From NCBI RefSeq assembly GCF_036373705.1, contig NC_089864.1, positions 4,121,001 through 4,185,000 on the forward strand: DNA of 64,000 nucleotides. The letters run 5' to 3'. The position numbers were made by a program, and so were the translations under genes. This DNA comes from Amia ocellicauda. Taxonomy: Eukaryota; Chordata; Actinopteri; Amiiformes; Amiidae. Positions within the stretch are counted from its first letter, which is position 1. Every line of letters begins with the position of its first letter. Below the pieces are notes generated by a model. It saw nothing but the letters and a program-made list of their open reading frames with translations, did not search any database and was not told the origin of the DNA. Below are positions 37,691-49,138 of the stretch, piece by piece.

Positions 37691-38305
37691 CTGGTTTTAT
37701 TCTATTACTGTTCAGACTATGTGAAAATTGAGTATCTGCAGTAATTGTGCCTTAGGCTTTTCAGTGACATGTATCTATTTATTGATTTACTTACTGAGAT
37801 CTGTGTACAAGATTATCAATTTATATTGCTGTTTTGGCTTCAAACCTACTCACATCTCCTTATGAGATTATAGATGTGTGTGTATTTATAAATATGTTGT
37901 TTATTCACATTATTTAATATTCATTCTATGATACTGAATTATTTGTGGCTCTCTGGTATTACCCTGTTATTTCAGACTCTTGAATCAGTAAATCTGTTTT
38001 GCTAATGTAAAGTATTGGATCTTTTAGGACACTGTAAGGACAATATATTAATGGTGTGTGTATAATAAATAAGTTATTTGCCATAATTGTTGGCTTGTTG
38101 TCCTGCATACAACCCTGCAGTCACTCTTGTCTCACCCAGTTTGAGATCTAGGAGGTCATGAGAGGTCACTCACCTTTTTTAAGGTGGCATAGTCATTTGC
38201 ATATTCTAAATCATTTGAATATATAAAGAGTAGCATGCTTCACTACACTTACAACTTCTGCTTATAAAACATTCTTACTCTGATTCGTTGACTGGCTGAT
38301 AGAGG

Positions 38306-38415
38306 GGTGTGGACTGGCGTACTATCATTTGCCATTATCTATGCTTTCCGGGATCGGCTCCAGTGATCCACATGGATAAGCGGTTTCGACGATGGATGGA
38401 TGGATGGATGGATGT
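38306..38415 (+). mobile_element. Duplicated copy of the LINE/SINE tail
   Basis: Same tail, carried along in the 4630-bp duplication rather than inserted independently. Confidence 0.55.
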
Positions 38416-38966
38416 AACAAACCTTAAAAACAGATGGAATTATGAATCCTTGATTCATGCTGGGACACAGACAGGTTCATATTCAACAGCTTGTCCTGCT
38501 GGGTCTTTTAATAATAAACCTAATACACATTTAAGGAAAAGCCCTGCAAAGTTGCAAATTCAGTTATATTTTACCTGTGACTGTGGAAAATAAATGAGAA
38601 TCCACAAAAACTATTAGTTTCCCCACACAGACTTAAACCTATTTCATAGTACTCTATTCAATACAGTCGTTTTAGGATTGCATAGGATTATTGTATAATG
38701 AACCCTCGTATAAATCCCCTCTTCCTCTCCCACTAGCCATCTTTCTCTCTCAATTACCTGTGACTCCACCACCCTCTATCCTCCTCCTTCACCACGACAA
38801 ACTTAGATCTGCCTCGATCCCAATCTTTCATATTCGATATATATCTTTCCTTGCATGTGTCTGCCATTTCATTCTGATCAGTGGTTACAGGACCCATTTT
38901 CTCCGGACTGTGTGACTAAACAATAATATTCAAAGTAATAATAGTCTTCTCAACAGGTGTCTCAGC

Positions 38967-41375
38967 ATGAGGATCTGCTGGATTGTTCTGGCTGTGACTG
39001 TCACTGCAGGTAGGAGTTCAGGATTCTCTGTCTTACTCTATCTTTTCCATTAATAAGCACATGACCAGTGGTGCTGCTGTGTCTCAGTCTGTCTCTGCAC
39101 TGTGTCTCTCAGTCTCCTCAGATCCTGTCACAGTGTCAGTGAGAGTCGGGGACTCTGTCACTCTGCCCTGTGATGGATCAGCTTGCAGAGGGACTCCTGT
39201 AGAGCAGCTCTACATTAAGTGGCAGACAGTGGATCAGGATGTCTATGTGTTCAGGAGAGGCACAGTCTACCCCGGTCCTGGGTTTGAGAACAGAGCTGAG
39301 GTTCCCCTGGAGAGGATCAGACAGGGGGACTTCTCTCTGACCCTCCAGCACACACTGCTCTCTGATGGAGAGATATACGAGTGTTTCTGTGAGGGACAGA
39401 GAAAACAGGATGCTTTTCTCGGAGATGTCAGTCTCACCATCACAGGTAAGAGTGTGAACGTCTCAATTTTCCTGTCCTAACCTGTCAAAACTCACAACCT
39501 AGTTCATATTAATTATAAGGAACTCCCAATCACATTTAATGTTTCAGTATTAAATAATACAAAGTGTATTTTATGTTAATACAATAACATAAGTCAAGGG
39601 AGTCATGTCAGTCTCTATCGCTCATAGTGTTGTTTTCTGTCCTTGTTTTTAAAACGAAATGCAACACTATCCCACAATCGCTCTGCCTCTTCCCACAACA
39701 AGGATGGGTTTTATAAAATTAAATAAAAATGATAAAATAATATAATGACTTAAGAGAAGTTTTGATATGTTCCACATTGTCCTGTCCTCTCTCTGCAGCT
39801 CGTGAGGAGAGCAGCTCTGTCTCCTATGGGCAGCCCCTGAGCCTCCGTCTGTACAGCAGGGCAGCTGTGACAGTGCGGTTTAACCCTGCGGGCGCTGGAG
39901 CCTCTCTCCCAGTGTGTGCTGTAGAGGGCGGCACCGTGACCCCTGACCCTGCCTATGTGCCTCGAGTCTCAGGGCAGGAGCAGGAGGTCACACTGTCTGC
40001 ACTGACCTTCACTGACCAGGGCTCCTACACAGTGCTGGACTCCCAGAGCAGGACCATCAGCACTGTGAACGTCACTGTGACAGGTAGGACAGGGGCCGGG
40101 CTCTACTGGAGATCAGGGCTGTGATGAGAGACAGGACTCGGGCTGATGTTCTCCTGTTTCATCCTCTCAGCTCACGGAGACACCCTCACCCTGCCGTCTG
40201 GAGCTTCGCTGTCTCTCCCACTCTACTCTCCTGGGCCGGTGGAGGTGCTGTTTGCTGTTGCAGGAGAGGGAGCCTGTGTCTCAGTGTGCCCTGTGGAGAG
40301 GGACACAGTGTTCAGTCCTGGCCCCGGGTACGAGCAGAGAGTGTCTGTGCAGAGCGGCTCTCTGACCCTGCGATCACTCACAGCAGCTGACCAGGGAAAC
40401 TACACAGTGAGGGAGTCCAGCACCGACCACACCATCAGCAACGTCTCTGTGTCTGTCACTGCAGAGGGTACGTGTCCCTATAATAACACTGTTATACACT
40501 GTATAGGGTGTGTCTCAGCTCTGGTGCTTGGGGCGCACTGACCTGATTTTATTTAATTAAACTTAATTGAACTCACAATAATCATAAGCGACATTTTACA
40601 TTATCTGAAACAGTTGAACATTAGAAGTTAGATATAAAATGATAAGGCACTTGTATTCAATAACATTTTGTAAGATTAACAAATTAAGAAGTCAAATTAT
40701 GCAAATTATGAAATTAAGTATCTGAATACTAGAGCCAGCAAGTCCTTGGGGCTTGGGTTCATTAATGTACCTGTTCAATGGTACCCACAGTACAAAGCAA
40801 CGTACACTTTTATAGGGCTACACTATATCATGGCAAATGTTCTTTATTAAAGCAATGTATTAGTGTAATTGGGTCATTTGAGAGCTTAGGTGGAACAAAC
40901 AGCAGACAGTGAGCCCCAGACCCGGTCTGAGAAGAACTGCACTGTGTGACCAAACAACACTGGGACTGGAGTCCAGACTGAGGGCCCTGACATCAGTGCA
41001 GAAATGTGCTGAATGGACCTCTGTGCTGCTGTCCCACTGAGAGACCTCTACTGCAATACTCAGTGACCAAAGTCATTTTACTGCTTTGTTGTTTCTCTTC
41101 TAGAATCGGTGTTCCCGGTTGGCCTGGTCACAGGGATCTTAGTGCTGATCTCAGTGCTGGGACTCGCTCTGCTCTGCTGGTACAGATGGTGTCGCAATAA
41201 AGAGCGTGTGAGGATCACCGAGCCCCAGGTGCCCAGTGTGCAGCTCACAACCCAGGACTGCAGCTCAGAGCAGGAGGGCCCAGAGATCTCCACCCTGATG
41301 AGGAACAGACACACCCCGGCCAAAGCCAATGGGAACGGGAGTGTGATGAATCAGGTGGTAAATTCAGTCCTTTAG
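38967..41375 (+). CDS. G8: IgSF receptor with longer tail (tandem pair, copy 2)
   Basis: Exons: 38967-39009, 39113-39445, 39799-40083, 40171-40467, 41104-41375; 409 residues. Every predicted exon product is the same as in G7, 4630 bases upstream. The duplication that made it is very young or is kept uniform by gene conversion. The 3' flank keeps the full Tc1 element (41838-43302), whereas after G7 that element is cut by the duplication junction. This suggests that G8 with its 3' flank keeps the original right-hand neighbourhood. Confidence 0.83.
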
Positions 41376-41837
41376 AAACTATTGGAGCAATTATCTCAAA
41401 ATCTATGGCCTCCTGAGGGAAGAATTCCCTTCTCTGACTTGCTTAATTGATTAAACGCTCCCATGTGTTCCCAGTATTTAGAAACTGGTGATTTAGGGTG
41501 ACCCACAAGATTAAGTGGATTGGGGCTCTCCAGGACTAGGGTTGGACACCCCTGGTGTAGATTGTGTTTGTGTGTGTATTTCTTCCTGTTTCTAGAGGTC
41601 TTATCAGATTGGAAGAGTAATAATGTTCTTGTATTTTGCAAGATCAATGTGGCACCTATGGTTATATTTGGATATATTATAACATATAACATAACCAGTT
41701 TCTCCAGGGCTGAGATGCTGGTGGCTTCAGCTCCTGAGACCCACTGCAAGACTGTGGGCATGTAAATATGTTCACTTTGTCACAGTTGTGTTTTTAATTA
41801 TTGTTTGGTATTGAACCTGATTTTCCTAACCCTGTTA

Positions 41838-43302
41838 TACAGTGAGGGAAAAAAGTATTTGATCCCCTGCTGATTTTGTACGTTTGCCCACTGACAAAGA
41901 AATGATCAGTCTATAATTTTAATGGTAGGTGTGTTTTTACAGTGAAAGACAGAATAACAACAACAAAATCCAGAAAAACGCATTTCAAAAAAGTTATAAA
42001 TTGATTTGCATGTTAATGAGTGAAATAAGTATTTCACCCCTTCGACTTAGTACTTGGTGGCAAAACCCTTGTTGGCAATCACAGAGGTCAGATGGCCACC
42101 AGGTTTGCACACATCTCAGGAGGGATTTTGTCCCACTCCTCTTTGCAGATCCTCTCCAAGTCATTAAGGTTTCGAGGCTGAGGTTTGGCAACTCGAACCT
42201 TCAGCTCCCTCCACAGATTGTCTATGGGATTAAGGTCTGGAGACTGGCTAGGCCACTCCAGGACCTTAATGTGCTTCTTCTTGAGCCACTCCTTTGTTGC
42301 CTTGGCTGTGTGTTTTGGGTCATTGTCATGCTGGAATACCCATCCACGACCCTGGCTGAGGGAAGGAGGTTCTCACCCAAGATTTGATGGTACATGGCCC
42401 CGTCCATCGTCCCTTGGATGCGGTGCAGTTGTCCTGTCCCCTTAGCAGAAAAACACCCCCAAAGCATAATGTTTCCACCTCCATGTTTGACGGTGGGGAT
42501 GGTGTTCTTGGGGTCATTCCTCCTCCTCCAAACACAGCAAGTTGAGATGATGCCAAAGAGCTCGATTTTGGTCTCATCTGACCACAACACTTTCACCCAG
42601 TTCTCCTCTGAATCATTGTTACCAATTGTTTCTTTGGTGACTATGGTCCCAGCTGCCTTGAGATCATTAACAAGATCCTCCCGTGTAGTTCTGGGCTGAT
42701 TCCTCACCGTTCTCATGATCATTGAAACTCCACGAGGTGAGATCTTGCATGGAGCCCCAGACCGAGGGAGACTGACAGTTATTTTGTGTTTCTTCCATTT
42801 GCGAATAATCGCACCAACTGTTGTCACCTTCTCACCAAGCTACTTGGTGATGGTCTTGTAGCCCATTCCAGCCTTGTGTAGGTCTACAGTCTTGTCCCTG
42901 ACATCCTTGGACAGCTCTTTGGTCTTGGCCATGGTGGATAGTTTGGAATCTGATTGATTGATTGCTTCTGTGGACAGGTGTCTTTTATACAGGTAACGAG
43001 CTGAGATTAGGAGAGTCCCTTTAAGAGAGTGCTCCTAATCTCAGCTCGTTACCTGTATAAAAGACACCTGGGAGCCAGAAATCTTGCTGATTGATAGGGG
43101 ATCAAATACTTATTTCCCTCATTAACATGCAAATCAATTGATAACTTTTTTGAAATGCGTTTTTCTGGATTTTTTTGCTGTTATTCTGTCTCTCACTGTT
43201 AAAATACACCTACCATTAAAATTATAGACTGATCATTTCTTTGTCAGTGGGCAAACGTACAAAATCAGCAGGGGATCAAATACTTTTTTTCTCCTCACTG
43301 TA
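41838..43302 (-). mobile_element. Defective Tc1 element with IR/DR-type ends
   Basis: Ends CAGTGAGG and CCTCACTG between TA dinucleotides (41838-41839 and 43301-43302). Terminal inverted repeats are about 200 bp. The word AAGTATTT recurs at their outer and inner ends (about 41853 and 42027), the IR/DR layout of the Sleeping Beauty/Passport group. Between 42973 and 43070 there is a second inverted repeat around ACAGGTAACGAGCTGAGATT. It looks non-autonomous. Confidence 0.85.
42047..42932 (-). pseudogene. Broken Tc1 transposase
   Basis: Starts [11 protein letters not shown] at 42932 and ends at 42047. It keeps [20 protein letters not shown] and VLWSDETK (first catalytic Asp). It has an early in-frame TAG near 42840, lacks about 40 residues between TIGN and NDSEENW, and shifts frame just before the second catalytic Asp region. 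It cannot make an active enzyme. Confidence 0.85.
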
Positions 43303-43649
43303 ATCTGGCCCTTATTCTGCATGTTTTCACACTCTGCCTTGCGTGTTGTACTGGGATTTCCCATTGCAGTCCTCAAATTGTATATTATTTGATTTCCATA
43401 TAAAATACTGCATTATTCTAATACTTATACCACTTCTAATAATTATAATAATACTACAGTAAATATATGTACATGGGGCTTTAATAGATTATTTGTATTA
43501 TTATTCAGTCGTCACAACTCTGCTACGAATCCTGGTAAAAAAATACCCTACATACCTAATTTCATTACCTATAATATAGCATATTGTCTATGATTTGATC
43601 ATGCTTTAAAGTATTTAACCATGTGGTTTCCCTTTTTAATACTGTACTA
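43303..43649. other. AT-rich spacer between two Tc1 elements
   Basis: No feature seen. Confidence 0.5.
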
Positions 43650-44874
43650 TACACTCACCTAAAGGATTATTAGGAACACCATACTAATACTGTGTTTGAC
43701 CCCCTTTCGCCTTCAGAACTGCCTTAATTCTACGTGGCATTGATTCAACAAGGTGCTGAAAGCATTCTTTAGAAATGTTGGCCCATATTGATAGGATAGC
43801 ATCTTGCAGTTGATGGAGATTTGTGGGATGCACATCCAGGGCACGAAGCTCCCGTTCCACCACATCCCAAAGATGCTCTATTGGCTTGAGATCTGGTGAC
43901 TGTGGGGGCCAGTTTAGTACAGTGAACTCATTGTCATGTTCAAGAAACCAATTTGAAATGATTCGACCTTTGTGACATGGTGCATTATCCTGCTGGAAGT
44001 AGCCATCAGAGGATGGGTACATGGTGGTCATAAAGGGATGGACATGGTCAGAAACAATGCTCAGGTAGGCCGTGGCATTTAAACGATGCCCAATTGGCAC
44101 TAAGGGGCCTAAAGTGTGCCAAGAAAACATCCCCCACACCATTACACCACCACCACCAGCCTGCACAGTGGTAACAAGGCATGATGGATCCATGTTCTCA
44201 TTCTGTTTACGCCAAATTCTGACTCTACCATCTGAATGTCTCAACAGAAATCGAGACTCATCAGACCAGGCAACATTTTTCCAGTCTTCAACTGTCCAAT
44301 TTTGGTGAGCTTGTGCAATTTGTAGCCTCTTTTTCCTATTTGTAGTGGAGATGAGTGGTACCCGGTGGGGTCTTCTGCTGTTGTAGCCCATCCGCCTCAA
44401 GGTTGTACGTGTTGTGGCTTCACAAATGCTTTGCTGCATACCTCGGTTGTAACGAGTGGTTATTTCAGTCAAAGTTGCTCTTCTATCAGCTTGAATCAGT
44501 CGGCCCATTCTCCTCTGACCTCTAGCATCAACAAGGCATTTTCGCCCACAGGACTGCCGCATACTGGATGTTTTTCCCTTTTCACACCATTCTTTGTAAA
44601 CCCTAGAAATGGTTGTGCATGAAAATCCCAGTAACTGAGCAGATTGTGAAATACTCAGACCGGCCCGTCTGGCACTAACAACCATGCCACGCTCAAAATT
44701 GCTTAAATCACCTTTCTTTCCCATTCAGACATTCAGTTTGGAGTTCAGGAGATTGTCTTGACCAGGACCACACCCCTAAATGCATTGAAGCAACTGCCAT
44801 GTGATTGGTTGGTTAGATAATTGCATTAATGAGAAATTGAACAGGTGTTCCTAATAATCCTTTAGGTGAGTGTA
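43650..44874 (-). mobile_element. Complete Tc1/mariner element, DD36E (Incomer-like)
   Basis: Perfect 31-bp terminal inverted repeats (43650-43680 and 44844-44874, beginning TACACTCACCTAAAGGATTA) flanked by TA at 43648-43649 and 44875-44876. Total 1225 bp with one uninterrupted transposase. Size, repeat length and DD36E spacing fit the Incomer family described in vertebrates; the family name is my recognition, not a search result. Confidence 0.85.
43684..44724 (-). CDS. DD36E Tc1/mariner transposase, uninterrupted
   Basis: 346 residues. It catalyses cut-and-paste transposition at TA sites. An N-terminal helix-turn-helix pair occupies about 8-110 (FERGMVVSARRAGLSISQSA opens the first). The catalytic triad is Asp155 (AWSDESRF), Asp246 (YFQQDNAPCH) and Glu283 (LKPIEHLWD), with 36 residues between the last two, instead of 34 as in Tc1 and Sleeping Beauty. 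The start is the first Met after the terminal repeat and the stop lies just inside the other repeat. Length is normal for the group and no break is visible. Whether it is expressed or active is unknown. Confidence 0.88.
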   Translation of the reverse strand: MGKKGDLSNFERGMVVSARRAGLSISQSAQLLGFSCTTISRVYKEWCEKGKTSSMRQSCGRKCLVDARGQRRMGRLIQADRRATLTEITTRYNRGMQQSICEATTRTTLRRMGYNSRRPHRVPLISTTNRKKRLQIAQAHQNWTVEDWKNVAWSDESRFLLRHSDGRVRIWRKQNENMDPSCLVTTVQAGGGGVMVWGMFSWHTLGPLVPIGHRLNATAYLSIVSDHVHPFMTTMYPSSDGYFQQDNAPCHKGRIISNWFLEHDNEFTVLNWPPQSPDLKPIEHLWDVVERELRALDVHPTNLHQLQDAILSIWANISKECFQHLVESMPRRIKAVLKAKGGQTQY

Positions 44875-44914
44875 TACTAATACTTATTGCACTTCTAATA
44901 TATACTATCAAGGT

Positions 44915-45325
44915 CTCACCTACTATTCCTTCAGCTCACCACCAGAGGTCTCTCTCTCCCGAGTATTAATCCCGGTGCTTCTTTCTCTCAGTTCCCGCAT
45001 CACTCAGTCACATTACATTCCTTCTATTCACGTGCACTTGTTCTGTCTTTCCCTCTCCCCATTGGTCTTTCACCCTTTACCCAGTCATCCCTTTGTCCCT
45101 TAGCATAATCGCTAAGTCTTGTCTTCTCTCCTGAAACATTTCTGAGCATTATTCCTTGTTTAGACTCCTGTCTTCCTGTCCTTGATCATCTCTTTTGGAT
45201 CCCCTGAACTATTCCTGTTTTCCCTTCTCTATTTCCCCTCTTGGATTGTTTGCCTTTCTGCTTTGCTACTAAAGAGCCTGCACTTGGATCTATACACCTT
45301 GCCTTTGAGAAACGTTACATATATA
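44915..45325. repeat. Possible solo-LTR-like remnant
   Basis: The words CACCAGAGGTCTCTCTCTCC, GCACTTGGATCTA and a GTTACA end are reminiscent of LTRs of fish retrotransposons. No internal region is present. Family unassigned; degraded and probably old. Weak, by-eye call. Confidence 0.25.
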
Positions 45326-45980
45326 TTACATTAATCTTGTTTAATACCGTTTTATATTCTAATATGCATTCTACTTCTACAAATAATTTATACTACATTA
45401 AATTAATTGAATACTGTATTATAAACTTACTTATTTAACATCTAATACTAATAGAAATACATTATTTTTGTTTAATTTTGTTTAATACAGTTTTACATAC
45501 TAATACATATTAGTACTTCTACTAGGCTACTAGTAATAATGATACTACATTACATTTAGCTTTGATACAGATTCATATTATTCACTACTCATACCTACAT
45601 CTCAATTAATTCCCTGTACATTATACTGTATATACATTTTATTATACCATAATATACTATAATACACATTTATACCATATTACACATTTATACTATAGCA
45701 TACTATAGTATATTGTACTTACTACACTACTACATGTACATACTGCTTACTATACTCACATATACTTTCACATGCAGACAAAGTTTCTTAAGGAACTTTA
45801 GCATTCTAGTTTAGTATAGTAAACTTAAAATACCTACTTTTATAGAACCTCATACTATTTTCAGACACTAAAACAATAATGCCAACAAGTCAGACTATGT
45901 ATGTTGGGCTTGGTTTTAAATGTGATGCAGCTTCATCTGCCCCCCACACAAACACTAGAACAGCTGTGAAGTCACAGTTC
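45326..45980. other. AT-rich low-complexity spacer
   Basis: Runs of TATACTA/ATACTA-type words, densest near 45640-45740. No gene. Confidence 0.6.
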
Positions 45981-46445
45981 ATATTCAACCTTTATTTCAC
46001 ATTGCGCCCTTCGGGAACCAATTGACAGGGTGCTATTCAGGATTCATGTAGACATGATGTACATAGTGGTGAACCATTAGGCACGGAGGAGAGAAAAACA
46101 AAAACTCCTGGCGGAGAAAATAAATCTCTGGGGGTCCAAGGCCTAACGGTTTTGCCTCCCCTCTAGGCAGAGTCACAGATTGTGTAGGTGTGGTATGCGT
46201 GTTGCGGTGAAGTGTCTGAGCCGGCCGTCCAGTACAGCGTTTAAACCGCAACAAGGTGAAATCCATTGTCCAGGCGTTCAGGAACATGGATCCAGTCTTT
46301 GGGGTCACTCTGTCACAGGTCCACGGCCGCAGTAACCATCTCTGATCCGCCAGTACAATCGGAGCAGGTTGCTCAGTGGGACAGGGCATGCAGGCGAGAG
46401 AAAAATAAGTGTAAATTAAAGCAGTTAACACTCTGCTCTCACAAT
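45981..46445. repeat. Unclassified repeat-like segment
   Basis: A GC-richer island with sharp edges against AT-rich flanks (CGCCCTTCGGGAACC, CTCCTGGCGGAGAAA, GGCCGCAGTAACC). The reverse strand has a 141-codon open frame with no recognisable domain. It looks like a dispersed repeat or processed fragment, but I cannot name it. Confidence 0.3.
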
Positions 46446-47515
46446 TTAAATAACTCAAATTCCTACATTCCTCTATCCATTTGCTGACCTATTCCCTTGA
46501 GAATCTAAACTTTGCAAGTAATTTTGTTAATAAATACATAAATAAATAAAATAAACAACATGCAGACACACACATAATAAACTCACCCACTCTCTGGTAC
46601 AGTGCCCCTAAATTAAGGATATTTGGGAAAACATTAACAAGGCAATAACAAACTGCAAAATGACTATATACATACCTTTATTTGCTCCTGCTCACTTTGG
46701 TTTTGTGTTTTGGTAAAATAATGCATTAAAATGTATTATGAGGTAGTATAAACAAAATTGCACATTCAATTTACCCATTTGATATCAGTTATTTCTATAT
46801 AGAAAAGACAAGTTTTTTTAGTGTTAGAGTTAAGTTATATTTACCAGTTTACAAGTAGTAAATTGGGTTTTTGTTGTTTTCATGCCCAGAACATTACTTG
46901 GGAAGCAGACTTGGTAAGATCCTGATTACAGCGTACCAAACTGGACATGAGATTGGAGGCAATATAAGGCACCACTGTCAATCAGACAGGTTATGGGGGG
47001 TACCAACTAAAAAGTATTCATATTCATATTCTGCCGTTGCCGTCAATGTCACGAAGACTTGTTTTCCTTAGAGCCACTTTGTACATTTTCCTATGCAGTT
47101 CAAAATTATTGTAAAATGGTGGCCATCTATGGTGTAGCTATTTTCTTTAGACTGAGAGCAAGATTTCTTAACCAAGTTGTAGATTAATCCACATTATCAG
47201 TATTATTTTTCCACCTGTTCAGACCAAGTTTGAGGTACAGCGCAGTCTGGACTCGGCTGATTTTTAGTCCAATTAAGGTGCACTAAGTCACCAGTACACT
47301 ACAATCAACTTGTTTGTGGCAACTCATTACACATACAGTAATTAACTTTACTACTTGGCTAATATGTGTATCAGACATGAGCATGGCACAACAGAAAAAT
47401 ATCTGAAATGCAGAAATGGATCACCAATGGCCCTCACATATAGGGGGTGTATTCGTCACTACAATAAGGAAAAAAAACACAGAACAATGTAAATGATCAA
47501 AGACAGGGGCATTCA
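46446..47515. other. Unassigned spacer
   Basis: No gene or element recognised. Confidence 0.5.
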
Positions 47516-47523
47516 ATCTAAGC

Positions 47524-47849
47524 CAGTGGTTCCCAAACCAGTCCTGGGGGACCCTCTACCCTGTTGGGTTTTGTTCTAACCGAGCTCTCAATTGCTTAAT
47601 TGAACCTTATTTGAAGTAACAATCTGCTTAGATTTTATTTTAAATTGTGTAAGAAAATAGTTGTTTCTTCATGACATTTTTAATATAATTATATACTTAA
47701 CTTAAAACCCTTACGGTTTAAAATAATTAAAAGTCTCTAATTTAGGGAATTATTAGTTCAATTAAGGTTTAAATTAAGTAATTAAGAGCTCGGTTGGAAC
47801 AAAAACCAGCAGGGTAGGGGGTCCCCCAGGACTGGTTTAGGAACCACTG
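47524..47849. mobile_element. Foldback hAT-like MITE
   Basis: The ends CAGTGGTT and AACCACTG continue into long inverted arms (CCAGTCCTGGGGGACC and its complement). Flanks ATCTAAGC and CTCTAAGC match at 7 of 8 bases, an 8-bp target duplication as made by hAT transposases. No coding capacity. Confidence 0.75.
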
Positions 47850-49138
47850 CTCTAAGCCTTTACCACTGGAATGAGACCTACACAATTGATCAGTTACACT
47901 CATAGGTGGATATATCTATGTTTGCACTATATGGTGTCATTATTGCATACGAGGTTTGTTTAGAGCGAGGCTTCATAGTTTAGCCATTGACAAACTGCTT
48001 TGGACATTTTTTGATGCGGTCACCAATTTGAATGCAAGTTCATGTTTCCACTGCTTAGTAAATAAACAATCTAAATAGGATCAGCAGATGTATTTAATAG
48101 CTCAATTGACATATTTGAATAGTCTTAATGAGAGAGTTTTTTGGATTCTGACTTCTGCTGCTTAGACACACATTACACAGAAATATTTACATGTTGAGGG
48201 GAGAAAAAAAGTCTCAGGGTCAATAGTCAAGTTCAGCAGTACACTTATAAAGGAGTATGGACAGACTGAACAGTAGTGGGGAAAAAGGTCACGTTAGAGC
48301 ACAGATAGGTGAAGCATTTTCATCCCTTAGGGGTTTGATTAATCAAAAGGCAGAGGCAGAGAGATTGAGTCTTCACAGGAACATGGGATCTGGGGTGGAG
48401 AGAGAGAGAGACACACATGACTCTAACAAAAGGCTCAGGGCTACAATGCAGAAAACCAAACAAACACATGGACTTCTTTTGAAGCTGGAATTTTAAGCAA
48501 TTTGAAATCCATTTCCGTAGGGATGATACTGGTTGGTTTTAAATTGGTTTTCCTAAAACATTTGAGACAAAGATAGCATTTGCACGAATAACACTTTTTC
48601 CAAATTATAATGGTTTCAGGGATGATATCCGTGAAAGTTGGAGTGGACTGCAAAAATAGTTTTTAAATACAAGGGTTTCAATTTAAGGAGAGAATATAGA
48701 TTGGGCTCCATCTTGGATCGTGCAGGAACAATTCACACATTGTATGAACACCATAATCGGTCACGTTTTGTTTTTCCAAGAGAAGCAATTTGAGTGATTT
48801 TTTTTTTTCCCCATTATTCGGTTGTCCCTGGGAGCTGGTTGGTTGGCAGTGAATACCCCTCCACCCCCAAAGCTATGTCACACACAAGTGTTTTAAAAGG
48901 AATCAGCCGAAGTCCTACAGGTACAGTGTGGGGACTACCATTTTTACTAATACCCCCCCACACACACTGCTTATTTATGTGTAAATAATACACAGAATTA
49001 GTATTGCCATTATGGATTTTGCCACTCATTGTAGTGCTTTGTTCCCTTTTCTCTGGCTTTGCAATACAGTTCTGTAGGACACGGTAATTCAGGGCTCACT
49101 ACCTTAACGGCCTGCATCAGTCATGTGCTTATTGGGCA

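Larger units (their letters stand above)
33061..42320 (+). repeat. Direct tandem duplication of a 4630-bp segment (G7/G8)
   Basis: 33061-37690 and 37691-42320 correspond base for base. The one difference I saw is TTCAGAGTAT at 33081 against TTCAGACTAT at 37711. The junction at 37688-37690 shares GTC with both parent ends, a microhomology-type joint, and lies inside a Tc1 element. Confidence 0.9.

Noticed and set aside
46033-46458. 141-codon reverse frame as a gene
   Set aside because: No recognisable domain and it lies in a repeat-like island; listed as repeat only.
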